From the NCBI RefSeq assembly GCF_015277675.1, contig NZ_JADHEC010000011.1, positions 25,885-89,884 of the forward strand: a stretch of 64,000 nucleotides of DNA, written 5' to 3'. Shown here piece by piece: positions 18,306 through 26,254 of the stretch. The notes under the pieces are model-generated. The model saw nothing but the letters and a program-made list of their open reading frames with translations, was not told where the DNA came from and ran no database searches. This DNA is from Flavobacterium soyangense. GTDB taxonomy: Bacteria; Bacteroidota; Bacteroidia; Flavobacteriales; Flavobacteriaceae. Made by a program: the position numbers and the translations under genes. Numbering within the stretch: position 1 is the stretch's first letter; every line of letters starts with the position of its first letter.

Positions 18306-18313
18306 TAAATTTG
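18306..18313 (+). promoter_or_regulatory. -7 element of the pssA promoter
   Basis: A perfect TAAATTTG. An in-frame GTG upstream of pssA begins at the last base of this box, so that GTG cannot be in the transcript and the downstream ATG is the start. There is no clear -33 element. Confidence 0.55.
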
Positions 18314-18342
18314 TGAACTTTGATAATCTAATTAGAATAATA

Positions 18343-19053
18343 ATGAACATAAAAAAACACATACCGAATATAATTACACTGCTAAATCTTTTTTGTGGTT
18401 GCATTGCCATAATTTTTGTAAGCGAAGATGATTTTGAAATGGCTTTCTTTTTTGTGTGTTTGGGTATTTTTTTAGACTTTTTCGATGGTTTTTTTGCGCG
18501 ATTATTTAAGGTTTCCAGTCCGTTAGGATTACAGTTGGATTCTTTGGCAGATATGGTTACCAGCGGTGTCGTTCCGGGATATGTGATGTATTCATTGTTG
18601 AAAATGTCCCAAAATCCTGCTTCTACTGATGTAATTATTCCTTATTTGGGTTTCATCATAGCTTTGGGATCCTGTTATCGACTGGCTAATTTTAATATTG
18701 ACACTCGTCAAACGGATTCTTTTATCGGTTTGCCAACGCCTGCCAACGCCTTATTTATATTGAGTTTGCCTTTGGTATTAAAATATTCTGATTCGTTAGT
18801 TGTTTTCGAAATTTTGTCTAATCAATGGGTTTTGTTAATCATTACTTTATTCAGTGCTTACATTATGAATGCCGAAATCCCTTTATTTTCTTTAAAAATA
18901 AAAGATTTTACATTCAAGAAAAACACCCTTCAAATTATCTTTTTGACTTTGTCGATTTTGTTGTTGGGTTTCTTTCAATATTTGGGAATTCCTTTGATTA
19001 TAATCACTTATGTTTTACTTTCAGTTGTGAATAACAAATTTCTGAAAAAGTAA
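18343..19053 (+). CDS. pssA: CDP-diacylglycerol--serine O-phosphatidyltransferase
   Basis: The protein has 236 residues from the chosen ATG. The CDP-alcohol phosphatidyltransferase signature D(x)2DG(x)2AR(x)8G(x)3D(x)3D is complete in DFFDGFFARLFKVSSPLG...LDSLAD. About eight hydrophobic segments span the protein. Serine as acceptor is inferred from overall resemblance to class II PssA (start IPNIITLLNLFCGCIAI, and SCYRLANFNID). It makes phosphatidylserine, the precursor of phosphatidylethanolamine, at the inner membrane. It is followed after 8 bp by the GH25 gene. Confidence 0.9.
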   Translation: MNIKKHIPNIITLLNLFCGCIAIIFVSEDDFEMAFFFVCLGIFLDFFDGFFARLFKVSSPLGLQLDSLADMVTSGVVPGYVMYSLLKMSQNPASTDVIIPYLGFIIALGSCYRLANFNIDTRQTDSFIGLPTPANALFILSLPLVLKYSDSLVVFEILSNQWVLLIITLFSAYIMNAEIPLFSLKIKDFTFKKNTLQIIFLTLSILLLGFFQYLGIPLIIITYVLLSVVNNKFLKK

Positions 19054-19061
19054 TTTGCCCA

Positions 19062-19925
19062 ATGAAACGGAAATCGGTCAGAATCAAAGCCGCAATCAAA
19101 CGAAAACCTAGAAAGAAAGGTTCTTTTTTCTCCGGAAAGTTGTTGCGTTTTTCGATAATTATTTTTTTTATTTTGCTGTTTTTTGGAATTGGCTATCATT
19201 ATCGAAATGGATTCTTGTATTATCTTGGTTTCAAATCCTATAAATTAAAATATGAACAAGCAGAAGCTAAACGCATTTCGGATGTTCGAAATTATCAGGT
19301 TTTGGAAAATCATCAAGGAAAAGCTATTGGTTTGGATGTTTCCGAATTTCAAGGAAAAATTGACTGGACTTTGGTCGAAAACATAGAAAATGACTATCCG
19401 TTAGAGTTCGTTTTTATTCGGGCCACCGCCGGAAATGATAGAGAAGACGAACAATTTGCAACCAATTGGCTTGGTGCCAAAAAAAATAAATTGATTCGCG
19501 GGGCTTATCATTATTATCGTCCCAACGAAAATTCATTGGAACAAGCCCAGCTTTTTATCAAAACAGTGCATCTTCAAAAAGGCGATTTGCCTCCTGTTTT
19601 AGATATCGAAAAACTCCCCAAAGAGCAATCTTTAGATAGTTTGAGAGTAGGGTTGAAGCGTTGGCTGAAAGCGGTTGAAGCACATTATAAAGTGAAACCC
19701 ATTATTTATACCAGCGAGAAATATTATGATGATTTCTTGAAGGAAGATTTCAGCAATTATCTTTTTTGGATTGCCAATTATAATTTTTATCGGGAGAAAA
19801 TTGGCGACGATTGGCTTTTTTGGCAATTTACCGAAAAAGCTTCTGTTTTAGGAATAAAAGGCAATGTAGATGTCAATATTTACAATGGCGATGTGGAGCA
19901 GTTGCGCTTTATTACGATTGAGTGA
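19062..19925 (+). CDS. Membrane-anchored GH25 family lysozyme-like protein
   Basis: The protein has 287 residues. A very basic cytoplasmic N terminus (1-28) and one transmembrane anchor (about 29-47) precede a GH25 domain: IGLDVSEFQGKIDWTLV, FVFIRATAG, RGAYHYYRP, PPVLDIEK and KPIIYTSEKYYDDFL. The acidic residues of the first strand and of LDIE match the GH25 active site. It probably cuts glycan strands of peptidoglycan from the periplasmic face. It starts 8 bp after pssA, with which it is likely co-transcribed. Confidence 0.88.
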   Translation: MKRKSVRIKAAIKRKPRKKGSFFSGKLLRFSIIIFFILLFFGIGYHYRNGFLYYLGFKSYKLKYEQAEAKRISDVRNYQVLENHQGKAIGLDVSEFQGKIDWTLVENIENDYPLEFVFIRATAGNDREDEQFATNWLGAKKNKLIRGAYHYYRPNENSLEQAQLFIKTVHLQKGDLPPVLDIEKLPKEQSLDSLRVGLKRWLKAVEAHYKVKPIIYTSEKYYDDFLKEDFSNYLFWIANYNFYREKIGDDWLFWQFTEKASVLGIKGNVDVNIYNGDVEQLRFITIE

Positions 19926-20164
19926 TTATTTTTTTAATCCAATCATAAATTCAACAAATAGTATTAGAAGCAGCATTATAAAAACAAATAGGAAAACTGA
20001 ATTGCTATTGGCAAAATTTACGGTCCAACCCATAAAAGGGATTCTTTTTGTTGGCATCAAGCGTTTGTCCTCTTTGTTATAGTAAAAATTCCCCAAATCC
20101 AGTTGTTTGGGTCATTCAGCCATTTTTCTTTTGTTTCTTGACTTGGTTCTTCTTGATTTTCCAT
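19926..20164 (-). pseudogene. DUF5808-like small membrane protein gene broken by a one-base deletion
   Basis: Read from the ATG, frame 1 gives MENQEEPSQETKEKW...NNWIWGIF and then runs to an early stop. From the A5 tract at 20084-20088 another frame continues as YYNKEDKRLMPTKRIPFMGWTVNFANSN, a transmembrane segment and GLKK-stop. Together they match the DUF5808 pattern (NNW.WGIFYYNKEDKR.....KR...GWTVNFA). The span is 239 nt. One extra A in the tract makes 240 nt, an intact 79-residue gene. It is therefore either a recent frameshift or a homopolymer undercall. It sits 10 bp after lptB on the same strand and abuts the convergent GH25 stop. Confidence 0.8.
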
Positions 20165-20174
20165 TCTTAAAATT

Positions 20175-20915
20175 TTAAAATTCTAATTTTTTCTTTCTCA
20201 ATTCAAAATTCTGTCCTAAATATACTCGACGCACCATTTCATCTACTACCAGTTCTTCTGGTTTTCCTTCTTTCAAAATACCGCCTTCAAACATAAGATA
20301 GGTCTTGTCAGTTATCGCCAAGGTTTCCTGAACGTTGTGGTCTGTAATTAGGATTCCGATGTTTTTATTTTTTAGTTGTGCCACAATGCGCTGAATATCC
20401 TCCACGGCAACGGGGTCAACACCAGCGAAAGGTTCATCAAGAAGAATAAATTTTGGATCAGTGGCAAGACAACGCGCAATTTCAGTACGACGACGTTCTC
20501 CACCCGAAAGCAAATCGCCACGGTTGGTGCGAATGTGTCCCAAGCCAAACTCGTCAATAAGACTTTCCATTTTGGCTTCCTGTTCTTCCTTTGATAGTTT
20601 TGTCAATTGCAAAACACTTAAAATATTTTCTTCGACACTTAATTTTCTAAAAACTGAGGCTTCTTGAGCCAAATAGCCAATTCCTTGTTGGGCTCTTTTG
20701 TACATTGGAAAATGAGTGATATCCAAATCATCAAGATAAATATTGCCCATATTGGGTTTTACCAATCCTACAATCATATAAAAAGAGGTTGTTTTTCCGG
20801 CACCGTTTGGCCCCAAAAGTCCCACAATTTCACCTTGGTTTACCTCTACAGAAATGCCTTTAACAACGCTTCGTCCTTTATATGTTTTAACTAAATGTTC
20901 GGCTCTTAGCTTCAT
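20175..20915 (-). CDS. lptB: LPS export ABC transporter ATP-binding protein LptB
   Basis: The protein has 246 residues. Walker A is GPNGAGKTT (35-43), the Q-loop region is [17 protein letters not shown], the signature is [14 protein letters not shown], and Walker B is [13 protein letters not shown]. It closes with TDHNVQETL, the H-loop in its LptB form. The ERRR signature and [12 protein letters not shown] are diagnostic of LptB within the ABC superfamily. It powers LptF/LptG extraction of lipopolysaccharide from the inner membrane. An LptF/G permease gene lies about 10 kb away in this window. It follows the AhpD-like gene by 3 bp. Confidence 0.95.
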   Translation of the reverse strand: MKLRAEHLVKTYKGRSVVKGISVEVNQGEIVGLLGPNGAGKTTSFYMIVGLVKPNMGNIYLDDLDITHFPMYKRAQQGIGYLAQEASVFRKLSVEENILSVLQLTKLSKEEQEAKMESLIDEFGLGHIRTNRGDLLSGGERRRTEIARCLATDPKFILLDEPFAGVDPVAVEDIQRIVAQLKNKNIGILITDHNVQETLAITDKTYLMFEGGILKEGKPEELVVDEMVRRVYLGQNFELRKKKLEF

Positions 20916-20918
20916 TTC

Positions 20919-21278
20919 TTAATTGTTATTCAAATTCAATGTTTCCAATTCTTCCCAAAATTCATATGCTCTGCGCAAATGAGGAACGACAATAGTACCG
21001 CCCACTAGGGTTGCGATTCCCATGGCTTCCATCATTTCCTCTTTTGAAATTCCTTCTTTATGGCAATTTTCCAAATGGTATTTTACACAATCGTCACAAC
21101 GCAAAACCGCAGAAGCCACTAATCCCAATAGTTCTTTAGTTTTCACATCGAGCACTCCCTCAGCATATGCATTGGTGTCAAGATTGAAAATTCTTTTTAC
21201 AATTTTATTATTGTCGGCCAATAATTTTTCGTTCATTTTAGAACGATAATCATTAAATTCTTTAACTAAGTTGCTCAT
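20919..21278 (-). CDS. AhpD-like carboxymuconolactone decarboxylase family protein
   Basis: The protein has 119 residues, all-helical. The AhpD-type CxxC motif is CDDC (61-64), followed three residues later by His68 in VKYHLENCHKEG, matching the redox/proton-relay site of AhpD. It is likely a small alkylhydroperoxidase or thiol-disulfide protein in the cytoplasm rather than a decarboxylase. Its start lies 17 nt inside the 3' end of tatC in another frame, so expression is probably coupled to tatC. The association with tatC and lptB looks positional. Confidence 0.85.
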   Translation of the reverse strand: MSNLVKEFNDYRSKMNEKLLADNNKIVKRIFNLDTNAYAEGVLDVKTKELLGLVASAVLRCDDCVKYHLENCHKEGISKEEMMEAMGIATLVGGTIVVPHLRRAYEFWEELETLNLNNN

Positions 21279-22083
21279 TTTTTATTTTTATTTTATAAAC
21301 GATGGAAGAGATAATTACACTTAATTCAAAAATAATCAGCATCGGTATGGCAACAATTGTTTGGCTCACCACATCAGGTGGTGTAACTATTGCTGCAACT
21401 ATTAGCACAATTACAATGGCATATCTTCGATATTTTCGTAAAAATTCAGGAGTTACTAATCCTAGTTTTGTCAGGAAATATATGATTATGGGTAATTCAA
21501 AAAATATTCCACTCGCTAATACAGATGTTTTAAACATTCCAATATAGGAGTCTAAAGTAAATTGGTTTTTCACAACATCACTAACAGTAAATGTTGCCAC
21601 AAAATTAACAGACATTGGGATGACTATATAATACCCAAAGAGAACTCCAAAAAAGAAAAGAATGGAAGAAATAAAGATAAATATTTTGGCATTTTTCTTT
21701 TCTTTTTCATACAAAGCGGGACTGATAAAGCTCCAAATCTGCCATAAAATATAAGGAAAAGCCAAAATAAAACCTGCTAAAATACACATCCAGACAAACA
21801 TATTTACCTGACCTTCCATTTCTGTGTTCTGGATAATAAAGGGTAGTTCGGTAATGCAAATACTATCGGCAAAACCTAGTTGGTGGGATAAATCACAAAA
21901 AAACCGATAAGTAAAAAAAGTAGCTCTCGTTGGGCCAAATATTATGGTGTCAAATAAATAATCACTTATAAAATAAGTAAGGAAAGCCATTATTATTACT
22001 GCTGCAGAACTTCGAACTAATAACCATCTTAATTCCTCTAGATGATCTAAAAAGGACATTTCTTTAAGTTGCTTTTTCTCCAT
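21262..22083 (-). CDS. tatC: Sec-independent protein translocase TatC
   Basis: The protein has 273 residues with six predicted transmembrane helices. The conserved TatC start is SFLDHLEELRWLLVRS, with the ELRWR-like twin-arginine contact region. Later landmarks are ALYEKEKKNAKIF, FGYYIVIPMSVNF and KYRRYAIVIVLIVAAIVTPPDVVSQTI. TatC recognises twin-arginine signal peptides and, with TatA, exports folded proteins. The start codon overlaps the preceding isomerase stop by one base (TAATG), so the two are coupled. Confidence 0.96.
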   Translation of the reverse strand: MEKKQLKEMSFLDHLEELRWLLVRSSAAVIIMAFLTYFISDYLFDTIIFGPTRATFFTYRFFCDLSHQLGFADSICITELPFIIQNTEMEGQVNMFVWMCILAGFILAFPYILWQIWSFISPALYEKEKKNAKIFIFISSILFFFGVLFGYYIVIPMSVNFVATFTVSDVVKNQFTLDSYIGMFKTSVLASGIFFELPIIIYFLTKLGLVTPEFLRKYRRYAIVIVLIVAAIVTPPDVVSQTIVAIPMLIIFELSVIISSIVYKIKIKNEQLS

Positions 22084-23048
22084 TATACAATTCCTTCTTT
22101 TAAAATGTCATGTAAATGGATTACCCCTTTGTATTCTCCATTATCCACAACCACTAATTGTGTGATGGAGAAATCTTCAAGAATATTTAATGCTTCGGCA
22201 ACCATAGTGGTTGATTGTATCATTTTTGGGTTTTTTGTCATAATATCTTTGGCAGTCAAATGGGTAAAAGTATCATTTTCGTTTAGCATTCTTCGAATAT
22301 CTCCATCAGTTATAATTCCTATCACTTTTTCGTTTTCAATTACGGCTGTAACACCAAGACGCTTTGCCGAAATCTCAAAAATCACTTCTTTAATACTTGA
22401 ATTTGGTTTAACTTTAGGTTTATGGGTTTCATCAAGCATATTGCTTACGCGCAACAATAATTTTTTACCCAGAGCACCTCCAGGATGGTATTTTGCAAAA
22501 TCTTCCGGAGTGAAATTTCTCATTTGCATTAAACATACAGCAAGCGCATCGCCCATAACAAGTTGTGCAGTTGTGCTATTTGTTGGTGCTAAATTATTCG
22601 GGCAAGATTCCGCATCAACTGTGGTATTTAAAATAAAATCGGATTCTTTAGCCAAAAAAGAAGTAATATTTCCGGTTATGGCAATTAGTTTATTGCCAAA
22701 ACGTTTCAATATAGGAATGAGAATTTTTATTTCGGGACTGTTACCGCTTTTTGAAATACAAATCACGACATCATCGGGTTGAACCATGCCTAAATCGCCA
22801 TGAATGGCCTCAGAAGCATGCAAAAAATGTGATGGAGTCCCTGTAGAATTGAATGTGGCAACCATTTTTTGAGCAATAATCGCACTTTTTCCTATTCCCG
22901 TAACAATTAATCTTCCATTGGAATTAAATAGGATTTGGGTGGCTTCTGCGAAGTTAATGTCAATAAAATCAATTAGTTTCGCTATAGACTCACTCTCGGA
23001 AAGAATGGTCTTTTTTGCCAAAATCAATATATTTTCTTTTGTGTCCAA
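22083..23048 (-). CDS. kdsD: KpsF/GutQ-family arabinose-5-phosphate isomerase
   Basis: The protein has 321 residues from a TTG start at LDTKENILILAKKTI. An SIS domain (about 35-165) contains GRLIVTGIGKSAIIAQKMVATFNSTGTPSHFLHASEAIHGDLGM, and two CBS domains (about 200-318) follow. It interconverts ribulose-5-phosphate and arabinose-5-phosphate, the first step towards Kdo for LPS, which fits its position upstream of tatC and lptB. The reading frame is open further upstream, but the earliest ATG lies beyond the putative -7 box (23106-23113) and no other in-frame ATG occurs before the SIS core. The 321-residue length equals that of GutQ. Confidence 0.85.
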   Translation of the reverse strand: MDTKENILILAKKTILSESESIAKLIDFIDINFAEATQILFNSNGRLIVTGIGKSAIIAQKMVATFNSTGTPSHFLHASEAIHGDLGMVQPDDVVICISKSGNSPEIKILIPILKRFGNKLIAITGNITSFLAKESDFILNTTVDAESCPNNLAPTNSTTAQLVMGDALAVCLMQMRNFTPEDFAKYHPGGALGKKLLLRVSNMLDETHKPKVKPNSSIKEVIFEISAKRLGVTAVIENEKVIGIITDGDIRRMLNENDTFTHLTAKDIMTKNPKMIQSTTMVAEALNILEDFSITQLVVVDNGEYKGVIHLHDILKEGIV

Positions 23049-23067
23049 AATAGAATTATTATAAATA

Positions 23068-23098
23068 TTTGTATGTGTAAAAGAAATTAGTATCTTTA
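23068..23098 (+). promoter_or_regulatory. recQ promoter
   Basis: TTTG, 19 nt, then TATCTTTA (7 of 8), placed 38 bp upstream of the recQ ATG. It overlaps the 5' part of the divergent kdsD transcription unit. Confidence 0.55.
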
Positions 23099-23105
23099 TG
23101 TGTCG

Positions 23106-23113
23106 CAAATTTA
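23106..23113 (-). promoter_or_regulatory. -7 element of the kdsD promoter
   Basis: A perfect TAAATTTG on the minus strand lies 58 bp upstream of the TTG start and 22 bp before the recQ ATG. It makes the upstream in-frame ATG at 23126 untranscribed and so supports the downstream TTG start. Confidence 0.5.
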
Positions 23114-23135
23114 GATAAAATACCATTAATAAAGA

Positions 23136-25331
23136 ATGAATTCAAACGAAATTGATATCCACAAAGAATTAAAGAAGTATTTTGGCTTCAGCCAATTCAA
23201 AGGTTTACAGGAACAAGTTATAAAAAGTATTCTTAATAAAGAAAATACCTTTGTGATTATGCCTACAGGCGGAGGCAAGTCACTATGTTATCAATTGCCC
23301 GCTTTAGTTCAGAGGGGAACAGCCATAGTTGTCTCCCCTTTAATTGCCTTAATGAAAAATCAAGTCGATGCCATTAGAAGCCTGTCTTCTGAAAATGGAG
23401 TCGCTCATGTTTTGAACTCATCCCTTACCAAAACGGAGATTGCTCAAGTTAAAAAAGATATTTCTTCAGGTTTAACCAAACTTTTATATGTAGCTCCCGA
23501 ATCCTTAACTAAGGAAGAATATGTGACTTTTCTGCAAACGGTGCCTATTTCATTTGTTGCTATTGATGAAGCCCATTGCATCTCAGAATGGGGACACGAT
23601 TTTAGACCTGAATATAGAAATCTTAAACATATTATCAAGCAATTAGGAGATGTTCCAGTTATAGGTCTTACGGCTACAGCTACGCCAAAAGTGCAGGAAG
23701 ATATCCTAAAAAACCTTGATATGGTTGACGCAACAACTTATAAAGCTTCGTTCAACAGACCTAATTTATATTATGAAGTTCGTACTAAAACTAAAAATAT
23801 CGAGTCTGATATTATTCGTTTTATCAAACTACATAAAGGTAAATCAGGAATTATTTATTGTTTAAGTCGCAAAAAAGTAGAAGCAATAGCTGAAGTTTTA
23901 CAGGTAAACGGAATTAGTGCCGTTCCTTATCATGCAGGTTTAGATGCGAAAACCCGAGCCAAACACCAGGATATGTTTCTTATGGAAGATGTAGATGTGG
24001 TCGTTGCAACAATTGCTTTCGGGATGGGAATTGACAAACCCGATGTGCGTTTTGTAATTCACCACGATATTCCAAAATCATTGGAAAGTTATTACCAAGA
24101 AACAGGCCGTGCCGGTCGTGATGGAGGCGAAGGACATTGTTTAGCCTATTATTCTTATAAAGATGTAGAAAAACTCGAGAAATTCTTATCCGGAAAACCC
24201 GTTGCAGAGCAGGAAATAGGTTTTGCATTATTGCAGGAAGTCGTGGCTTATGCTGAAACTTCGATGTCAAGAAGAAAATTTCTTTTGCATTATTTTGGTG
24301 AAGAATTCGATAACGAAACTGGTGAAGGCGGCGATATGGATGATAATGTTCGCAATCCAAAAGTTAAGATTGAAGCAAGGGATCAGGTCGTTAAATTACT
24401 TGAAGTGGTTCGTGATACAAAACATATCTATAAATCCAAAGAAGTTGTTTTTACTCTGATTGGGCGAGTAAATGCAGTTATTAAAGCACATAGAACGGAT
24501 AGTCAAACTTTTTTTGGTACTGGTTCAGATCATGATGAAAAATATTGGATGGCTTTGTTGCGACAAGTATTGGTTGCTGGATTATTATCCAAAGATATTG
24601 AAACATATGGAGTCGTAAAAATTACCAAAAAAGGACTGGATTTTATCAAAAAACCAGTTTCCTTTATGATGTCAGAAGATCATGAGTACAACGAAACCGA
24701 AGACGAAGCAATTGTAACTGCTGCAAAATCAACCGGTGTTGCCGATGAGGTTTTGATGGGCATGTTGCGTGACCTGCGTAAAAAAACAGCAAAAAGATTA
24801 AGCGTTCCTCCTTTTGTGGTTTTTCAGGATCCGTCGCTCGAAGATATGGCCCTAAAATACCCAATGACTATTGATGAGTTAATAAATACTCACGGTGTTG
24901 GAGAAGGAAAAGCAAAGAAATATGGCAAAGAATTTATTGAATTGATCAGCCATTATGTCGAAGAAAATGATATTGTTCGACCGGATGATTTGGTTGTAAA
25001 ATCAACCGGAGCAAATTCGATAAATAAATTATACATCATACAAAACATCGACAGGAAATTACCGCTCAATGATATTGCTTCTGCCAAAGGCTTGACAATG
25101 GATGCTTTGATTGCCGAAATGGAACAAATTGTAAACTCTGGAACCAAGCTAAATATTAAGTATTGGATTGATGAAATGCTGGATGATGATCAGCAGGAAG
25201 AAATTCACGATTATTTTATGGAATCCCATTCGGATAATATCGAAGAAGCGCTCAAAGAATTTGATGGCGATTATGATATTGATGAATTGCGTTTAATGCG
25301 AATTAAATTTATAAGTGAAGTAGCGAACTAA
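23136..25331 (+). CDS. recQ: ATP-dependent DNA helicase RecQ
   Basis: The protein has 731 residues. Motif 0 (FGFSQFKGLQEQVIKSIL), Walker A TGGGKS (44-49), DEAH (144-147), the RecQ aromatic-rich loop CISEWGHDFRPEY and motif VI QETGRAGRDG are intact. The RQC part keeps SRRKFLLHYFGEEF but lacks the CxxCxxC zinc cysteines, which are replaced by acidic residues (GEGGDMDDNVRN). An HRDC-like domain (about 545-615) and a C-terminal helical HTH_40-type region follow. It unwinds recombination intermediates with 3'-5' polarity. It stands alone between divergent kdsD and a strong terminator. Confidence 0.96.
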   Translation: MNSNEIDIHKELKKYFGFSQFKGLQEQVIKSILNKENTFVIMPTGGGKSLCYQLPALVQRGTAIVVSPLIALMKNQVDAIRSLSSENGVAHVLNSSLTKTEIAQVKKDISSGLTKLLYVAPESLTKEEYVTFLQTVPISFVAIDEAHCISEWGHDFRPEYRNLKHIIKQLGDVPVIGLTATATPKVQEDILKNLDMVDATTYKASFNRPNLYYEVRTKTKNIESDIIRFIKLHKGKSGIIYCLSRKKVEAIAEVLQVNGISAVPYHAGLDAKTRAKHQDMFLMEDVDVVVATIAFGMGIDKPDVRFVIHHDIPKSLESYYQETGRAGRDGGEGHCLAYYSYKDVEKLEKFLSGKPVAEQEIGFALLQEVVAYAETSMSRRKFLLHYFGEEFDNETGEGGDMDDNVRNPKVKIEARDQVVKLLEVVRDTKHIYKSKEVVFTLIGRVNAVIKAHRTDSQTFFGTGSDHDEKYWMALLRQVLVAGLLSKDIETYGVVKITKKGLDFIKKPVSFMMSEDHEYNETEDEAIVTAAKSTGVADEVLMGMLRDLRKKTAKRLSVPPFVVFQDPSLEDMALKYPMTIDELINTHGVGEGKAKKYGKEFIELISHYVEENDIVRPDDLVVKSTGANSINKLYIIQNIDRKLPLNDIASAKGLTMDALIAEMEQIVNSGTKLNIKYWIDEMLDDDQQEEIHDYFMESHSDNIEEALKEFDGDYDIDELRLMRIKFISEVAN

Positions 25332-25347
25332 TTCTGATTATAATTTC

Positions 25348-25392
25348 AAAAATTCCAAATTCCATTCAATATGTTTAGAATTTGGAATTTTT
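25348..25392. terminator. Bidirectional intrinsic terminator between recQ and the convergent small gene
   Basis: A 15-bp perfect stem (AAAAATTCCAAATTC with GAATTTGGAATTTTT) encloses a 15-nt loop. A and T runs on both sides let it serve both converging genes. Confidence 0.85.
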
Positions 25393-25394
25393 AT

Positions 25395-25634
25395 TTAACT
25401 TTCAAAAACTTCCCCACGATGCGGTTTCAAAGCATCTCGTACTTGAATCATCGTTTCATCTGTAACGACCATGTAAGCAATCGCATACATTTCGTTAAGG
25501 ACTTCAAAACCGGTAATATTTGGCGATAAATTTTCAGCTACTATATATTCTTTCAAATGAATTTCGTGATGCTCGGCCGTTTTTCCAGAGGCTGGACCAC
25601 GAAAATCCCATATTAGTTTAATTTGTCTGGACAT
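25395..25634 (-). CDS. Small conserved hypothetical protein
   Basis: The protein has 79 residues, is soluble and contains no cysteine. It begins MSRQIKLIWDFRGPASGKTAEHHEIHLKEY and ends VVTDETMIQVRDALKPHRGEVFES. The pattern of two beta-alpha-beta-like units would suit a ferredoxin-like or dodecin-like small fold, but I do not recognise the family. I recall similar sequences in flavobacterial genomes, and the codon usage and framing terminator support a real gene. It is transcribed alone, convergent to recQ. Confidence 0.7.
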   Translation of the reverse strand: MSRQIKLIWDFRGPASGKTAEHHEIHLKEYIVAENLSPNITGFEVLNEMYAIAYMVVTDETMIQVRDALKPHRGEVFES

Positions 25635-25678
25635 TTTGGATGTTTTTAGAGGGTAAATTTACGAAGTTTATTTTGATG

Positions 25679-25709
25679 TTGTATATACAGTATATATTGT
25701 ATATATTTG
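25679..25709 (+). promoter_or_regulatory. Toxin-antitoxin promoter with embedded dyad
   Basis: TTG, 20 nt, then a perfect TATATTTG, 17 bp before the antitoxin ATG. Between the two elements an interrupted dyad, ATACA-N8-TGTAT (25685-25702), fits an autoregulatory operator for a ribbon-helix-helix antitoxin. Confidence 0.7.
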
Positions 25710-25725
25710 TGTAAAAATATTTCCA

Positions 25726-25977
25726 ATGAGAAAATTAATAGATATTGACGAAAACACTTTAACCAAATTGAAAGTAATTTCAATATTTGAAAAAACAAGT
25801 GTGAAAGGATTGATTGAAAATGCAGTACAAACTTATGTGAAAAATAGGCAAACAAGTCAATTCAATAATTTATCCGATGAAGAAAAAGAGGATGTTGGTT
25901 TAATGATGTTGATGCAGGAAGCTGATAGGAATGACAAGGTTAGTGAAGAAGAAATCTTCAAAATTTTAGGTAGATGA
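25726..25977 (+). CDS. Antitoxin of a type II toxin-antitoxin pair
   Basis: The protein has 83 residues. The N-terminal half, RKLIDIDENTLTKLKVISIFEKTSVKGLIENAVQTYVKNR, has the strand-helix-helix layout of a ribbon-helix-helix DNA-binding domain. The acidic C-terminal half (LSDEEKEDVGLMMLMQEADRNDKVSEEEIFKIL) would wrap the toxin. It overlaps the toxin by 4 nt (ATGA), the usual TA arrangement. Its promoter carries a dyad suitable for self-repression. Confidence 0.8.
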   Translation: MRKLIDIDENTLTKLKVISIFEKTSVKGLIENAVQTYVKNRQTSQFNNLSDEEKEDVGLMMLMQEADRNDKVSEEEIFKILGR

Positions 25978-26240
25978 CAGTCGAATACTTAAAACAATTT
26001 TCAAAAGATTTGCTAAAAGTCAAAGATGAAAGTTTGAAAGATGATTTGTTCAATACAATTATTGCTCTAAAAAAGGCTGAAACATTAAATGTACTTTCCA
26101 ATATCAAAAAGCTAAAAGGATATCAAAACGCTTGTAGAATCAGAATTAGAAAATATAGATTAGGATTTTATTTTGATGGAGAAGTTATAGAACTTGCCAG
26201 ATTTGCCAAACGGGAAGATATTTATAAATTATTTCCATAA
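25974..26240 (+). CDS. RelE/ParE-superfamily toxin
   Basis: The protein has 88 residues. It has the compact fold pattern of two N-terminal helices (LKQFSKDLLKVKDESLKDDLFNTIIALKKA), then KLKGYQNACRIRIRKYRLGFYFDGEVIELARFAKREDIYKLFP. The central RIRIRKYRLGFYF strand pair and the terminal H/K-R-x-DIYK.FP motif are typical of RelE/ParE. RelE members cut ribosome-bound mRNA and ParE members inhibit gyrase; sequence alone does not separate them here. It is translationally coupled to the antitoxin. Confidence 0.82.
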   Translation: MTVEYLKQFSKDLLKVKDESLKDDLFNTIIALKKAETLNVLSNIKKLKGYQNACRIRIRKYRLGFYFDGEVIELARFAKREDIYKLFP

Positions 26241-26254
26241 AATTTCACAAAAAA

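Noticed and set aside
22069..22782. Long plus-strand open frame (about 237 codons) opposite tatC/kdsD
   Set aside because: It lies entirely antisense to well-supported genes, has no recognisable domain and no promoter, and arises from codon bias of the opposite strand.
23980..24360. Minus-strand open frame of about 126 codons inside recQ
   Set aside because: Antisense shadow of the helicase coding sequence; composition is His/Arg-rich and unlike a protein.
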